This document shows positions 17,650 through 27,337 of a stretch of DNA of 64,000 bases, in pieces. Every line of letters begins with the position of its first letter. The stretch's first letter is position 1. A program made the position numbers and the translations under genes. The notes below the pieces were generated by a model. The model had not been told where the DNA came from and ran no database searches. It saw only the letters and a list, made by a program, of their open reading frames with translations. Origin of the DNA: Lachancea kluyveri NRRL Y-12651 (Eukaryota > Ascomycota > Saccharomycetes > Saccharomycetales > Saccharomycetaceae). Location: the NCBI GenBank assembly GCA_000149225.2, contig CM000691.1:930001-994000 (forward strand). The letters are read 5' to 3'.

Positions 17650-20600
17650 TCAGTTCTTACCTTTTTTTTTGCTTTTCTTCAAAGCACCGATTTCTTGGTT
17701 GTAAATATCTTCAGCTTTCTCAGACTTTCTCTTCTTGTTAGATTTCACGCTAACAACACCTTTACTCTTGGCAGCCTTTTCCAAGTCTTTCTTGGATTGA
17801 GACCATTCTTCGGAGTTATCATCGATCGCATACTTGTCTAAATTCAGAGAGTTGATCAATTCTTTTTGCTTTTCTTTCATGGCTCTTGTTGCTTCGTTAC
17901 CAGCTTCTTCTAACTCATCTTCCATTTTATCTAAAGCTTCGGCAGCATCTAAAGCTTTAATATCTTCACCATCCATTTCTGCAATGTTTTCATCCTTCAA
18001 CTCTGGCATGGTTTGTTCGATGGAGTTGCTTAAAACGCTACGGAAATGTAAGGACATTTTTCTCATGATTTTAGCAAACATCGCAATTGTTTGGTTGGAT
18101 GGTAGATTCAATTCTTTAGTGATATCGTCTACACTTTTATGTTGTAGACCAATAGCAAGCAAAATGGCACTTTGAACACTAGAAAGGTTAACGCCACTTC
18201 CCAACTTGCCACTGAAATACAGCATGGATAAAGTTGGCAGCATGTCAACAATGACGTGATAATCCAATAAATTGTTGGAATAGCCATCTAATCTCTTCAA
18301 ATCGAATGGAGAAAAGACTTGATCAAGTTGTTCTTTAGTCAATTCCTCCGTCCTAAATTGAAGTTTCTCATCACCGTCAGCCAAATTTTCAGCCTTTTTA
18401 GCACTCTCGATGACGTTCAGGGCTTGAACAGCAGTAAACTTCCTGAAATCATACGACAGCAAAGATAAAAACCTTTTGTGAAAATCTTTCGAAAATTCAA
18501 TTAACCAGTTAGATTCTCTTCCTTCCAAAACATTTAACATAACACAAGTATGTTCCCCAGTCAAGTCATTGGCAGTTTGGCGCAAATAGACTGGAATAAA
18601 TTTGTTGTTTTTCCAGAACTTGTGCAAAGCATTGGTTAAGCCATAAGAAACACTTAGGTAGTGTAGGTAGTGAGGTGGTTGCTCGGAAAGTTTCAGTAGT
18701 AAAGGTGGTAAAGTCTTCGCATCTCTCAATTTAACGTCATCCTTCAACAAGTTAGTCTTGGTCAACTCCCTGTCATCAATTCTCTTTATGCTATAGTCTC
18801 TTGGTTTAGTGTCTTCAGATAAATCGGTAAACTTGCCTTCAAAGTAATCCTTTAACAAAACTATAGCACGGGAACCATAACCCATCGAAGCATACTCAGG
18901 GTTGGTGGCAATTCTTACAACACGAGCACCGCTCAACCCAGCAAATTCCTCATCTTGAAACTGTTGTGAGATCAACCATGGAACTAGATCACCACCTGCC
19001 CTCTGGCCACGGGATAGGGAGTTTCTAACACTTTGTTTGGAAATCTCACCTTCCAAGGCAACTTGGATTACAACCAAGGGGTCTGGAATCCTACCACCAT
19101 CTTTAGGATCAATTGGTGGTAACAATACAAACAATTGGTGTGCAGGAGCATCACTCATTAATTGCAAATCGTTAGGAGAGTTTTTGTAGTGAGATGCGAC
19201 ATACAAGGCCATCATTTTTTCCAAGAAGTTTTCGGAAACTGGGTGATATGAAAATAAGGTGTCTCTGTTAACCACAAATAGGTTACACTGAGACGGATGA
19301 GGTGTACCTCTGGCTGCAAATCTTGGGTTTTTAATCAAAGTGACATCTAGACACAGTAACTTGTTCAACCACTTTTCAACCGGATCACCAGGTGCGTACC
19401 TAATTGGTTCATCTAAGGTAACCTCACGTAAATTACGGCCAGTATGTTGAAGTTCTTGTTTTTTATTATCTCTGGAAACCACTGCAGTCTCAGAAAGTTC
19501 GCGACCCGTGGAATTGGATTGTCCACGTAGTTGTTGGATTAATTTCAAAGACAAGGACCTACCAGTACCTTCGTAACCATTGATTGTGGACGCCATGAAC
19601 ACCAAATAAGGACCCAATAAGCTCTTAACCACTGGTAGTGGGATTGCAGCTGCTTCGTCAATCACGACAAGTTCGGCTTGGCCCAGAACATGAGAGTCGT
19701 TAGGAATTATGTATTGGATTGTTTGTCTGTGATCCCTTTTAATATCAACTCTGACAATGGCCTTGTTGAATGTAGGGTTGGTTGACTGAATGATATCGTA
19801 ATCAATGTGCTCTTGGTAGCCCAATGCATCAAATCCTTTAAAAATAAATTCGAATAGAGTCCTCAAGTTTTCTGGAGATGGGGATGTCACAAATATGTTG
19901 GAGTAGCCATGCGATACAGCTGCTGCAATAGAGATGCCAAGCGCTGCAGACTTACCTCTACCTCTACCTGCAGTTAAAGCGACAGTAGAGTTCAATGTCT
20001 TTTCAGAGATAGCATCGATGAAGGTTAAGACGGCCTGTGCCTGGTTAACGGTTTTTGCAAGAGATACCAATGAGCCTGCCGGTTGAACATCCTCCAAGGA
20101 TTCTTTCAGATCTTTCAACTCTTGTTGCTTTGGGGATAGTTCCTCATCTTCGTTAGGAGGTAAAGGCTTGACGTTTTTACCACCGGATATTGGCAAAACA
20201 TTCAACTCATCATCAACGACCAAACAATTCTCATTTGAACCAAGAGATAAGATAAACCTTTCATTGAATCTGGCAACTACGTCGTTATGTGCTTCAGTTC
20301 TATAACGAGAGTGAATATCCATATTCATAGTGTATAGTTGTTTCAAAGATGACATAGACTTCAACAGAATAACAACGATACCACCACCTTCGACAGTCTC
20401 GATAGTCCTTGCCAATAAGTTTGGTGTCAAAGCTTCAAAATCTTGTAAGATACACATACCATAGGTGTTACCCAAAATCTTCTCTGTTTCCTTGTAGTAG
20501 ACATATCTGATGTTTTGATTGGAAATAAAGGTTTCGAACGGGTCTTGTTCATTGACTTCTCTAGTACCTCTCTTGATTTCCTTTTTAATCTTGGTCTCTC

Positions 20601-20817
20601 TTTTCTTTCTATGGGAGGTAAACCCTAGAAGCTTCTTCTTGTATGCCCACAAAACAGATTTGTTCATCTTCAAATTAGCACTCATCATCAAGTAATGTAG
20701 ATTTGGTAACTGGTTACGAGCTCTATCACCAACAATGATGAAGAAACTTCTTTGGTTGGTCTGTGCGCCATTCCTAATTAGGGATGGGATACGAGAATCG
20801 ATAGCTTTTTTAGCCAT
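17650..20817 (-). CDS. KRE33: KRE33, RNA cytidine acetyltransferase (NAT10)
   Basis: Nucleolar enzyme that makes N4-acetylcytidine in 18S rRNA and, with Tan1, in tRNA Ser/Leu, and is needed for small-subunit biogenesis. 1055 residues, essentially the S. cerevisiae length (1056). Domains in order: DUF1726/TmcA-N (MAKKAIDSRIPSLIRNGAQT); RecA-like helicase with Walker A TAGRGRGKSAALG and Walker B VIDEAAAIPL; GNAT acetyltransferase with the acetyl-CoA loop NPEYASMGYGSRA; tRNA-binding C-terminus; and a Lys-rich nucleolar tail. The frame is intact. The promoter carries an RRPE and a PAC-like element, as expected for a ribosome-biogenesis gene. Confidence 0.98.
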   Translation of the reverse strand: MAKKAIDSRIPSLIRNGAQTNQRSFFIIVGDRARNQLPNLHYLMMSANLKMNKSVLWAYKKKLLGFTSHRKKRETKIKKEIKRGTREVNEQDPFETFISNQNIRYVYYKETEKILGNTYGMCILQDFEALTPNLLARTIETVEGGGIVVILLKSMSSLKQLYTMNMDIHSRYRTEAHNDVVARFNERFILSLGSNENCLVVDDELNVLPISGGKNVKPLPPNEDEELSPKQQELKDLKESLEDVQPAGSLVSLAKTVNQAQAVLTFIDAISEKTLNSTVALTAGRGRGKSAALGISIAAAVSHGYSNIFVTSPSPENLRTLFEFIFKGFDALGYQEHIDYDIIQSTNPTFNKAIVRVDIKRDHRQTIQYIIPNDSHVLGQAELVVIDEAAAIPLPVVKSLLGPYLVFMASTINGYEGTGRSLSLKLIQQLRGQSNSTGRELSETAVVSRDNKKQELQHTGRNLREVTLDEPIRYAPGDPVEKWLNKLLCLDVTLIKNPRFAARGTPHPSQCNLFVVNRDTLFSYHPVSENFLEKMMALYVASHYKNSPNDLQLMSDAPAHQLFVLLPPIDPKDGGRIPDPLVVIQVALEGEISKQSVRNSLSRGQRAGGDLVPWLISQQFQDEEFAGLSGARVVRIATNPEYASMGYGSRAIVLLKDYFEGKFTDLSEDTKPRDYSIKRIDDRELTKTNLLKDDVKLRDAKTLPPLLLKLSEQPPHYLHYLSVSYGLTNALHKFWKNNKFIPVYLRQTANDLTGEHTCVMLNVLEGRESNWLIEFSKDFHKRFLSLLSYDFRKFTAVQALNVIESAKKAENLADGDEKLQFRTEELTKEQLDQVFSPFDLKRLDGYSNNLLDYHVIVDMLPTLSMLYFSGKLGSGVNLSSVQSAILLAIGLQHKSVDDITKELNLPSNQTIAMFAKIMRKMSLHFRSVLSNSIEQTMPELKDENIAEMDGEDIKALDAAEALDKMEDELEEAGNEATRAMKEKQKELINSLNLDKYAIDDNSEEWSQSKKDLEKAAKSKGVVSVKSNKKRKSEKAEDIYNQEIGALKKSKKKGKN

Positions 20818-20883
20818 TGTGTCTCTTATATCGAAAGTTTCCTTGTTGTGCTACTGTACCCGATCAAGAAGTAATGCAGTTCA

Positions 20884-20917
20884 TCTCATCTCATCTAAAT
20901 GAACTTAAAATTTTTCA
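20884..20917 (-). promoter_or_regulatory. PAC-like and RRPE elements of the KRE33 promoter
   Basis: CTCATCTCATC at about 20885-20895 (the complement repeats GATGAG, the core of PAC GCGATGAG) lies proximal to the start. AAAATTTTTCA at 20907-20917 (complement TGAAAAATTTT, an exact RRPE) lies distal, about 95 bp before the ATG. The same order is found at FUR1 and RPC31. Confidence 0.6.
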
Positions 20918-21787
20918 GATAAAAAGAAAGGTTAGATGTCCGAGGGCAAGATCCTCGGAATGTCTGAAAGAAAAATAATATCCAAAGGGTAATCTGTTTC
21001 TGGAAAGATACGTGGCTATGAAAAGAGACTAACAGACTCATAAACCGAGAGAGAACAACAACTTTGTAACGTTTGCATATTTTTCAATGCAGAGTCAAAA
21101 TTTGAGCCACATGATCGACAAATGTACTGAGATCTGTTGCAAGGCTTGTTGATGGAGTTACTAAATACTACCAACTGCTTAATAAAATGATTAATGGCGC
21201 CCACGCGAAATCGCCCAGAATTCTTTAAAACTGATCTGGACTTGGTCTCAAAACGTGTCTTCTTTTTTTTTTTAATCCAATCTTCTGACTGTACTAGTGG
21301 CTTGTTCGGCCAGCCTAAGAAGTGCATACATCATTTGTTCTCAGGAGCTCTCTCATACTTTTTGTTTGGACTATAGTGCTACACAACAGTGTAGAGATAT
21401 TTCTGGTTCAAAACTGGGCTTTTTTTTCTTCTGTACTAAACTTTTACAAGACTTGAAGGCTGCAACCAGTAAAGTCAATCCGCCTTATCTGGCAGCACAG
21501 GTGTATTTTTTTTTTTTGGTTTTCCATTTACAAGATCGTGCATTGATTCTAAATGTGAATTTTAAACGTGAATTTACATAATCTCAGCATATCTTTTTGT
21601 GATTCCATTTTTTTCTCGGTCCGAGTAAAATAAGACAACGTGTTTTACTTCGACTATCCATCTCATACGGGATTTATATTCTTCCAAATTAGCAGGCTTC
21701 TTTTAAACCCCGAAACTTCGCTATTGTTCTCAACACAGTAGCTTTTTTTATTCTATTGTTACTGTTTGTCCGACGTTTAAACGTCTA

Positions 21788-21796
21788 CGGCGGCTA
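21788..21796 (+). promoter_or_regulatory. URS1 site in the NDT80 promoter
   Basis: CGGCGGCTA, a 9 of 10 match to the complement of the Ume6 site TAGCCGCCGA, 275 bp before the NDT80 ATG. S. cerevisiae NDT80 is likewise controlled by Ume6/Ime1 through URS1. Confidence 0.7.
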
Positions 21797-21818
21797 TATT
21801 TCGACGACAGAATTCTCG

Positions 21819-21827
21819 GCCACAAAA
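21819..21827 (+). promoter_or_regulatory. Middle sporulation element (MSE) in the NDT80 promoter
   Basis: GCCACAAAA fits the MSE consensus gNCRCAAAW exactly, 23 bp downstream of the URS1 site. Ndt80 (activation) and Sum1 (repression) compete for this site in S. cerevisiae, giving positive autoregulation. Confidence 0.7.
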
Positions 21828-22070
21828 ACCTCAACTTTAACCACAAAGAGAAAATCTTGTTTCATCCCTTTTTTACAACGAATCATCTCACATCCTACAG
21901 GATAGACCAGCTCTTTCTTTTGTCAAAAGAAGAACAAAATAGGTGGCCGCATTTCAAAGTGTTTTTTTTTTGGTTCCTTGCGTTGATCATTTTTTATTTG
22001 TATCTTTGATCCTTTTTGAACGCACTGTTCCAGGACCTTTCGTGCTAATCACGGCTAACTGCTGAGAAGA

Positions 22071-24182
22071 ATGGAAATCAGAGAGGTTAATATTGGGAGC
22101 CAGTTAACTATGGATGACTGTCCTGCGGATCCAAATAGGGATGACGATATCATGACAGCGGAAATGATCAATAACGACACCGTTGATGAAGAAATAAAGG
22201 ATGAGCTTTTGAACACTAGGAATAGCCCGGTCATTAAAACGTTTTACAATGATGACGGCACGACAAGCAATTACTTTGACAAAAGACGTGTGAAGATTGC
22301 ACCAAGGTCGACACTTCAATTTAAAGTTGGTCCTTCTTTCAGTCCTTTGAGGGAATTCAACCAAATTATTTCCGATTCTACAGGCGCTAAAATTGCCGTT
22401 TCTTTGGCCCCAAGAATTGACCGAGGCTTCGATTATATCAATGACAAGTGGATTGGGTATAAGAGAAACTACTTCACATTGGTCACCGCATTCGATATAC
22501 CTGGCTTGCCACTAAACGAGGTGTTACGAGGTTCTTTTAAGATCACCATATCGAACTCTATGCTGACGCACAAAGTGAAGTATTTTGCTGTGAGATTGAT
22601 GGCCAGATGTGCTGAGGATAAGACTGACATTAATTTGGTTCAACACACAGCTAAGAGGGATAAAGGTCCACAGATGACACCTCCGATACATGCATTGATT
22701 CCTTCCACGTTGCCTAATCACCAGACCATCCGCGAAGCATCTAATGTGAGAAACTTGTCCAAAATGAAAAAATATGATTCGTCATTTTTTCTACATAGAG
22801 AACAGGTTTGTGACAACTATCAACCGGGCTCACTAATACATTCGTATCCTGAAGATTGTATCAAGAAAGTTGCGCGGTACGAAAGGGTTCAGTTTGCCTC
22901 CTCGATAAATTTGAAAAAACCATCACAAATGAACAAGCATTTCAAACTTTATGTCGTTCTCGGTTGTGTTGTAAATGGGGATCATGTAAACAGATCACCT
23001 GATTGTCCCTATAGAGGATTTGACTGCCTTGTAGAAGATGGGAGTTGTACATTTATTCCAATTGCAGAAACTGGGACCCCACCACTAGTCATCAGGGGAA
23101 GGTCTCCTTCTAACTATTCACAACCGGTTAAAACCTTTACTAAAGATATGCATATGAGCGATGATACGAAGACACCTACCCCTGTCACTCCGATCATTAA
23201 TGATGAAAACGAATCGCCTATAAAGGAACATTTTGAGGTTAAAACCCCTGCCATATTTCAGAGGGAGAAGAAGAAATTCAAGGATATTGCTGATACGACA
23301 GCAGTACCAGCTCCATCAAAATTAAAGCGGAAGCACTTCAAAAAGAGAAAAACTATGGAGCAACACTATGATGATCCTAACGATGGCAACGATGGCTACT
23401 GTCAAAAGGGGAAGAGTTTGGAAACCATATCTTACATTGAGGCGGTAATGGACAAAAGGCTTCCTCTTGTGTTGCCAAGTACACTTACGGTACAAGATTT
23501 ACAGTTGCTACCTAAGACATCAAGCCTTGCGACTCCATTGATCGGGATGAAAGATATTGAGTTAGGACCTGTATTACACCTGTCTCATGATGATGCTTAC
23601 GATATGGAACTGCTCTCTTTTAAGAATGATCCCTTCCAAATTGATTTTACCTCTATCGATCTCCTGACGGGAATGGAAAAGAATGTGATACAAGAAAGGA
23701 AACCTTCGTCTGCCAAAAGAAGAAAGCTCAATAACAAAAGGTTTTGTAACGAGCTGAGCTGTAAGTTGGTTGTACCCCTGTTGTCGTCACCACAAGACGA
23801 TGGCAAAATACTAAAAATGCGTAGTGAGCCTAAGTCGAGATGCAGCAGTAGTTGTCACGACAGCAATGTCAGCGTTTCCTCAGTCTCTCCAATAACTTTC
23901 TCTCTAGGAGCAGGTGATACCGGTGTTAACGGTTATAATTTCAACTACCAGCCCAAACATTGTAGTTCCAAATTCAACGATGTAGAAACTATTCCGAGGT
24001 CTATGCTAAGTCACCAAATGGACATTTCCTTTTGTCTCAATGGCGATTCGGAAACTAGTTTTAACAGACCTGTTTCAAGTACTGGCATTTTTACACACCA
24101 ATTGCTTACAGCAAATGCTAAACCATCAGAGATTTTTGAATCTAATGAATTCTACGACGAGCCCAGCTTTTACCACCATTAA
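22071..24182 (+). CDS. NDT80: NDT80, meiotic middle-gene transcription activator
   Basis: Master activator of middle sporulation genes and of exit from pachytene; it binds MSE sites through an Ig-fold (p53-like) domain. 703 residues, somewhat longer than the S. cerevisiae protein (627). The DNA-binding domain spans about residues 70-330 and includes RIDRGFDYINDKWIGYKRNYF, LRGSFKITISNSML and RERVQFASSIN-type stretches (here ARYERVQFASSINLKKPSQMNKHF). The C-terminal half, with basic KLKRKHFKKRKT and Ser/Asp-rich segments, is the activation region and accounts for the extra length. An intact gene implies this lineage keeps a meiotic programme. An intron-bearing tRNA-Phe follows, as I recall for S. 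cerevisiae YHR124W. Confidence 0.95.
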   Translation: MEIREVNIGSQLTMDDCPADPNRDDDIMTAEMINNDTVDEEIKDELLNTRNSPVIKTFYNDDGTTSNYFDKRRVKIAPRSTLQFKVGPSFSPLREFNQIISDSTGAKIAVSLAPRIDRGFDYINDKWIGYKRNYFTLVTAFDIPGLPLNEVLRGSFKITISNSMLTHKVKYFAVRLMARCAEDKTDINLVQHTAKRDKGPQMTPPIHALIPSTLPNHQTIREASNVRNLSKMKKYDSSFFLHREQVCDNYQPGSLIHSYPEDCIKKVARYERVQFASSINLKKPSQMNKHFKLYVVLGCVVNGDHVNRSPDCPYRGFDCLVEDGSCTFIPIAETGTPPLVIRGRSPSNYSQPVKTFTKDMHMSDDTKTPTPVTPIINDENESPIKEHFEVKTPAIFQREKKKFKDIADTTAVPAPSKLKRKHFKKRKTMEQHYDDPNDGNDGYCQKGKSLETISYIEAVMDKRLPLVLPSTLTVQDLQLLPKTSSLATPLIGMKDIELGPVLHLSHDDAYDMELLSFKNDPFQIDFTSIDLLTGMEKNVIQERKPSSAKRRKLNNKRFCNELSCKLVVPLLSSPQDDGKILKMRSEPKSRCSSSCHDSNVSVSSVSPITFSLGAGDTGVNGYNFNYQPKHCSSKFNDVETIPRSMLSHQMDISFCLNGDSETSFNRPVSSTGIFTHQLLTANAKPSEIFESNEFYDEPSFYHH

Positions 24183-24221
24183 TTGATTGTCAATAAACCT
24201 GAATGTAGATAGTCTTAAAAT

Positions 24222-24228
<7 letters not shown>

Positions 24229-24254
<26 letters not shown>
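24229..24254. repeat. 26-nt poly-A tract after NDT80
   Basis: An uninterrupted run of 26 A about 47 bp after the NDT80 stop, with another A-run at about 24291-24307. Probably part of the 3' processing region and prone to length change. Confidence 0.9.
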
Positions 24255-24556
24255 TTTACTAATCATAAATTTAAAAGCTGCCATCTAAAAGGAAAAAAAA
24301 AAAAAAAATGAAAATAATCTACGTATCCTCCATTCATTAATATTATTTCTCTAGCTTTCAATAACCTTTAAAACCAAATATGTAAATCCGACGTAAAATC
24401 TTCAAAGTCCTGGCGACCGTGCGCTATACTCTATATATAAACTTACCATACCAGTAAAATATGGTGCCTGTTATGAACAATGTTGCGTAGAAATGGAGTT
24501 TACGTTAGCCATGATTTTTATTTTATTCGACCATTAACATGGTTGGAAAAATAAAA

Positions 24557-24649
24557 TGCGAATTCTGTGGATCGAACACAGGACCTCCAGATTTCAATTG
24601 ACCGAAGTTATTCTTCAGTCTGGCGCTCTCCCAACTGAGCTAAATCCGC
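24557..24649 (-). tRNA. tRNA-Phe (GAA anticodon) with a 20-nt intron
   Basis: The reverse strand begins GCGGATTTAGCTCAGTTGGG and ends GGTCCTGTGTTCGATCCACA followed by GAATTCGCA. The D-arm, the anticodon stem CCAGA...TCTGG with loop CTGAAGA, and the T-arm TTCGATC are all standard. Exons of 37 and 36 nt flank a 20-nt intron directly after the base 3' of the anticodon (position 37), where nuclear tRNA introns sit; the intron contains ACTTCGGTCA, which can pair with the anticodon region. CCA is not encoded. Phe identity follows from GAA and near-identity to the yeast tRNA-Phe sequence. Confidence 0.97.
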
Positions 24650-25339
24650 TTATTTATTTTTTATTAATAAATTAGTAGGTTATATCATATAAGAATATAC
24701 ACCGGAGCTGACTCAAGAGCCTGTTGAAGCCGGTAACATCATCATATCACTGGTAGTAGAACACCAATGGTCTAATAGAACAAGTGACGCGTGGTGTCTA
24801 AGGAAAATCTAATCGTCTGATAGTTTCTGGGATCAGAAGATCATTCAGCTGGCGACTGGAAGCTTAGAGATCCATCGAAGAGGGATTTCGTTGTAGATGG
24901 AATGACCAAGTGATAGTTGAGAAGTAATAGTTCATGAACCTTCTACTAGCACAACCAATCGTGATGGCAGAGTAAGTTATACTGTTCTTTTTCTTCAAAA
25001 ATAAAAAAAGAAAAAAAGCGTTTGACAGACAACCAGAACTATTTTTTACGCTATCGTATTGTGTATGCTCGAATTCTTGGAATGAGTTTGTGAAGAAGAT
25101 TCCAAAATGTACGCGTCGTATTAATCCTGAAGGGAAAAAAAAAAACAGCTGAGTAGCGAAGAACAGAGCTGTACCCATCTCAAATAGATCATCTATACAC
25201 GGTGAACAGAAGGTAGATAGTAGCTCAAACGACTTGACACAGCACTTTACACAAACGCTGTCTACTCCTTGACTTTGTCATACATTGTACTCTTTCTTTT
25301 TGAAAAGATAAAAACACCTCAGCTATCGATCGGAACATA
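24650..25339. other. tRNA-Phe to FYV6 intergenic region
   Basis: 690 bp of non-coding sequence upstream of FYV6. Regions next to tRNA genes in yeasts often hold LTR scars, so I looked for a TGTTG...CAACA-bounded unit and found none I could support. Confidence 0.4.
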
Positions 25340-25843
25340 ATGCCTGAAGATAAACCACATGGCGCTAGAAATACTAAATTCGTAACAGAGGGCGTTACTG
25401 ATTTAACGTCTCAACATGAACGTGAACAACTGGAACAATCCAATTATGAAACTGAATTGAAGAAAAAGGAACGGAAATCATTACAGGAGCAATTGAAGTC
25501 GAACGCAATATCCAAACAACAAGAATTCAATAGACTAATTCAAGAACGTAACAGTTTCAATAGAATGAGTAAAGAAGAGATCGAGTTTTATGAAAGTGTG
25601 GAAACGAAGGAGAAAGAAAAAAAACAGGAGCTACAAGAGTATTTGGAGAGGAATTCCAAAGATTTTGACAAGAAGCGAGGCTTATTGCGGAAGAAAGACT
25701 CAAAATCTACTGACGAGACAGAGATAAAGATACCAAAGACTGTGAGGGTCAAAAGCTCCAAACCCCGAGAGTCTGGTTTAGGAATCGTTAAAAAAAAAAA
25801 AAAGAAGGTGCCTAAACTTAAGGGCATTTCAAAAAGCTGGTAA
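25340..25843 (+). CDS. FYV6: FYV6, spliceosomal second-step factor
   Basis: 167 residues (173 in S. cerevisiae) of highly charged, helical protein. The N-terminal NIP30/FAM192A-type signature is ARNTKFVTEGVTDL. A long Glu/Lys coiled region (residues 25-110) follows, and a very basic C-terminus contains KKKKKKVPKLKG. The S. cerevisiae protein acts in the second catalytic step of splicing and affects 3' splice-site choice; it was also linked to end joining. Its presence fits with the several introns seen in this window. Confidence 0.92.
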   Translation: MPEDKPHGARNTKFVTEGVTDLTSQHEREQLEQSNYETELKKKERKSLQEQLKSNAISKQQEFNRLIQERNSFNRMSKEEIEFYESVETKEKEKKQELQEYLERNSKDFDKKRGLLRKKDSKSTDETEIKIPKTVRVKSSKPRESGLGIVKKKKKKVPKLKGISKSW

Positions 25844-25854
25844 TAGTATTGTTG

Positions 25855-25861
25855 TTACTAA
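25855..25861 (+). promoter_or_regulatory. Yap1-type element 1 (TTACTAA) upstream of YNL134C homologue A
   Basis: TTACTAA, an exact Yap1 response element, 358 bp before the ATG at 26219. Confidence 0.5.
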
Positions 25862-25901
25862 TCGTGCGTACAGGATACATCTCGTTCTCTTCGAAGTGGC
25901 A

Positions 25902-25908
25902 TTAGTAA
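25902..25908 (-). promoter_or_regulatory. Yap1-type element 2 upstream of YNL134C homologue A
   Basis: TTAGTAA on the + strand (complement TTACTAA), 311 bp before the ATG. Confidence 0.5.
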
Positions 25909-26091
25909 GCGACGCTTGATGCTTGTTTAAAGACTTCCCTTATGGTGCGGCCGCAAGCTTTGTTCATTCGGCCTAACATCATTATTCACGATACTATTAA
26001 CAAACGGAATGTAACTTCGTGCTTCCGCTTCCGTGGAAATCAAGCAGCTGAATTCTATAACGTTCCACCCGTTCAGTGAAATGGGGAGGCA

Positions 26092-26098
26092 TTAGTAA
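26092..26098 (-). promoter_or_regulatory. Yap1-type element 3 upstream of YNL134C homologue A
   Basis: TTAGTAA within GGCATTAGTAATGG, 121 bp before the ATG. Like element 2 it is preceded by GGCA. Confidence 0.5.
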
Positions 26099-26128
26099 TG
26101 GAAGTTATTCTTTTAGGCTTGCCCGAGC

Positions 26129-26136
26129 TATATAAG
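26129..26136 (+). promoter_or_regulatory. TATA box of YNL134C homologue A
   Basis: TATATAAG, 83 bp before the ATG, typical of a stress-inducible TATA-dependent yeast promoter. Confidence 0.7.
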
Positions 26137-26218
26137 CCGACCAGTCTACTCTCTGGTTCTCAGATAAATAACTTCACTAGGAATATCTAAGAATAGACCA
26201 ATCAACAAATCAATCAAA

Positions 26219-27337
26219 ATGTCCGTACCAACCACCATGAAAGCCGTCGTTATCGAAGGTGACAAGCCAGTCGTCAAAGCGAGTATTCCAGTACCTCAAC
26301 TGGACGATCATTCCCTTTTAGTCAAGGTCAAAGCAGCAGCTGGTAATCCAACTGACTGGAAACATATTGCCTTCAAGCTTGGTCCACAGGGATCCATCTT
26401 GGGTTGCGATATTGCTGGTGAAGTCGTTGCATTAGGCTCTAAAGTCGACTCCAAAAAGTTTGCCGTTGGTGATACCGTCTTTGGTATGGTTCACGGTGCA
26501 TCAGTTAAATTCCCTGAGAATGGTGGCTTTGCTGAATACAGCCGATTGGTCGATTCTCTTGCTTATAAGGCAGAGTTAACACCTAGTACCAAGGAATACA
26601 TACCAGAAGGTGTGGTCAAAAACTTTGAGTCGGCTGCTTCGCTACCTGTTGCCTTGACCACGGCTGGTGTCGTTCTAAGTCATCACTTGGGCAGCAAGTT
26701 GGAATGGGAACCATCAAAGCCTCAACATGATTTCCCTCTCCTGATTTGGGGTGGTGCTACCAGTGTCGGTCAATTTTTGATTCAGTTGGCTAAGAAGATG
26801 TACTGTTACACAAAGATTGTGGCGGTTGCTTCCAAGAAACACGAATCCATCTTGAAGCAATACGGTGCTGATGAGATCTTCGATTACCATGATGAGGACG
26901 TTATTGAACAAATAAGAGCCAAGTACCCAAATCTACAACACTGTATCGATGCTGTTTCTAACGTGCAAACTATCCAACAGGTCTACAGATGTACTCCAGA
27001 TAAACTAGCAACAACCATTGTCGAATTGGCTGCTTTAACAGAGGGGGACATTGAAAAAGAAGAAAGGAAATCAAATGTTAAGATGGAGCACGCCTTGTTA
27101 TACTTGGCTGCCGGCTACGAAGTGCCATTCGGCCCCCACACTATCCCTGCTAACCCAGAATACAAGGAGGCGACTAGAAGATTCGTGGAATTTGTCAACC
27201 CAAGAATCAACAACGGTGAACTTCACCATTCTCTAATCCGTGTTTTTGAAAACGGGTTGGAAGATGTTCCTGGACTTACTGCTGCAATCCAAGCAGGTAA
27301 GAATTCGGGTGTCAAATTTGTTGCAGCTTTGAAATGA
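26219..27337 (+). CDS. YNL134C-type medium-chain dehydrogenase/reductase, copy A
   Basis: NAD(P)H-dependent oxidoreductase of the quinone-reductase/enoyl-reductase-like MDR group, 372 residues. The N-terminal GroES-like half contains AAGNPTDWKHIAFKLGPQGSILGCDIAGEV. The nucleotide-binding half has LLIWGGATSVGQFLIQLAKK in place of a classical GxGxxG loop. No catalytic or structural zinc Cys cluster is present. The S. cerevisiae relative is a Yap1-controlled gene linked to aldehyde (furfural-type) reduction. Three Yap1 elements and a TATA box precede this copy. A second, inverted copy lies 2.1 kb away (29479-30597), and a 228-bp central tract is nearly identical between the two. Confidence 0.9.
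   Translation: MSVPTTMKAVVIEGDKPVVKASIPVPQLDDHSLLVKVKAAAGNPTDWKHIAFKLGPQGSILGCDIAGEVVALGSKVDSKKFAVGDTVFGMVHGASVKFPENGGFAEYSRLVDSLAYKAELTPSTKEYIPEGVVKNFESAASLPVALTTAGVVLSHHLGSKLEWEPSKPQHDFPLLIWGGATSVGQFLIQLAKKMYCYTKIVAVASKKHESILKQYGADEIFDYHDEDVIEQIRAKYPNLQHCIDAVSNVQTIQQVYRCTPDKLATTIVELAALTEGDIEKEERKSNVKMEHALLYLAAGYEVPFGPHTIPANPEYKEATRRFVEFVNPRINNGELHHSLIRVFENGLEDVPGLTAAIQAGKNSGVKFVAALK

Larger units (their letters stand above)
20818..22070. other. Long KRE33-NDT80 intergenic region
   Basis: A 1.25 kb divergent intergenic region. The KRE33 promoter occupies the left end and a meiotic-type promoter for NDT80 lies at about 21780-21830, leaving a leader of roughly 250 nt before the NDT80 ATG. Several short open frames occur in it but none resembles a known protein. 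No RNA gene was recognised. Confidence 0.5.

Noticed and set aside
21016-21581. Overlapping 60-100 codon frames in the KRE33-NDT80 gap
   Set aside because: No similarity, mutually overlapping on both strands, biased by poly-T tracts.
24650-24990. Possible LTR scar beside the tRNA-Phe gene
   Set aside because: No terminal TG...CA pair, target duplication or primer-binding site could be recognised.
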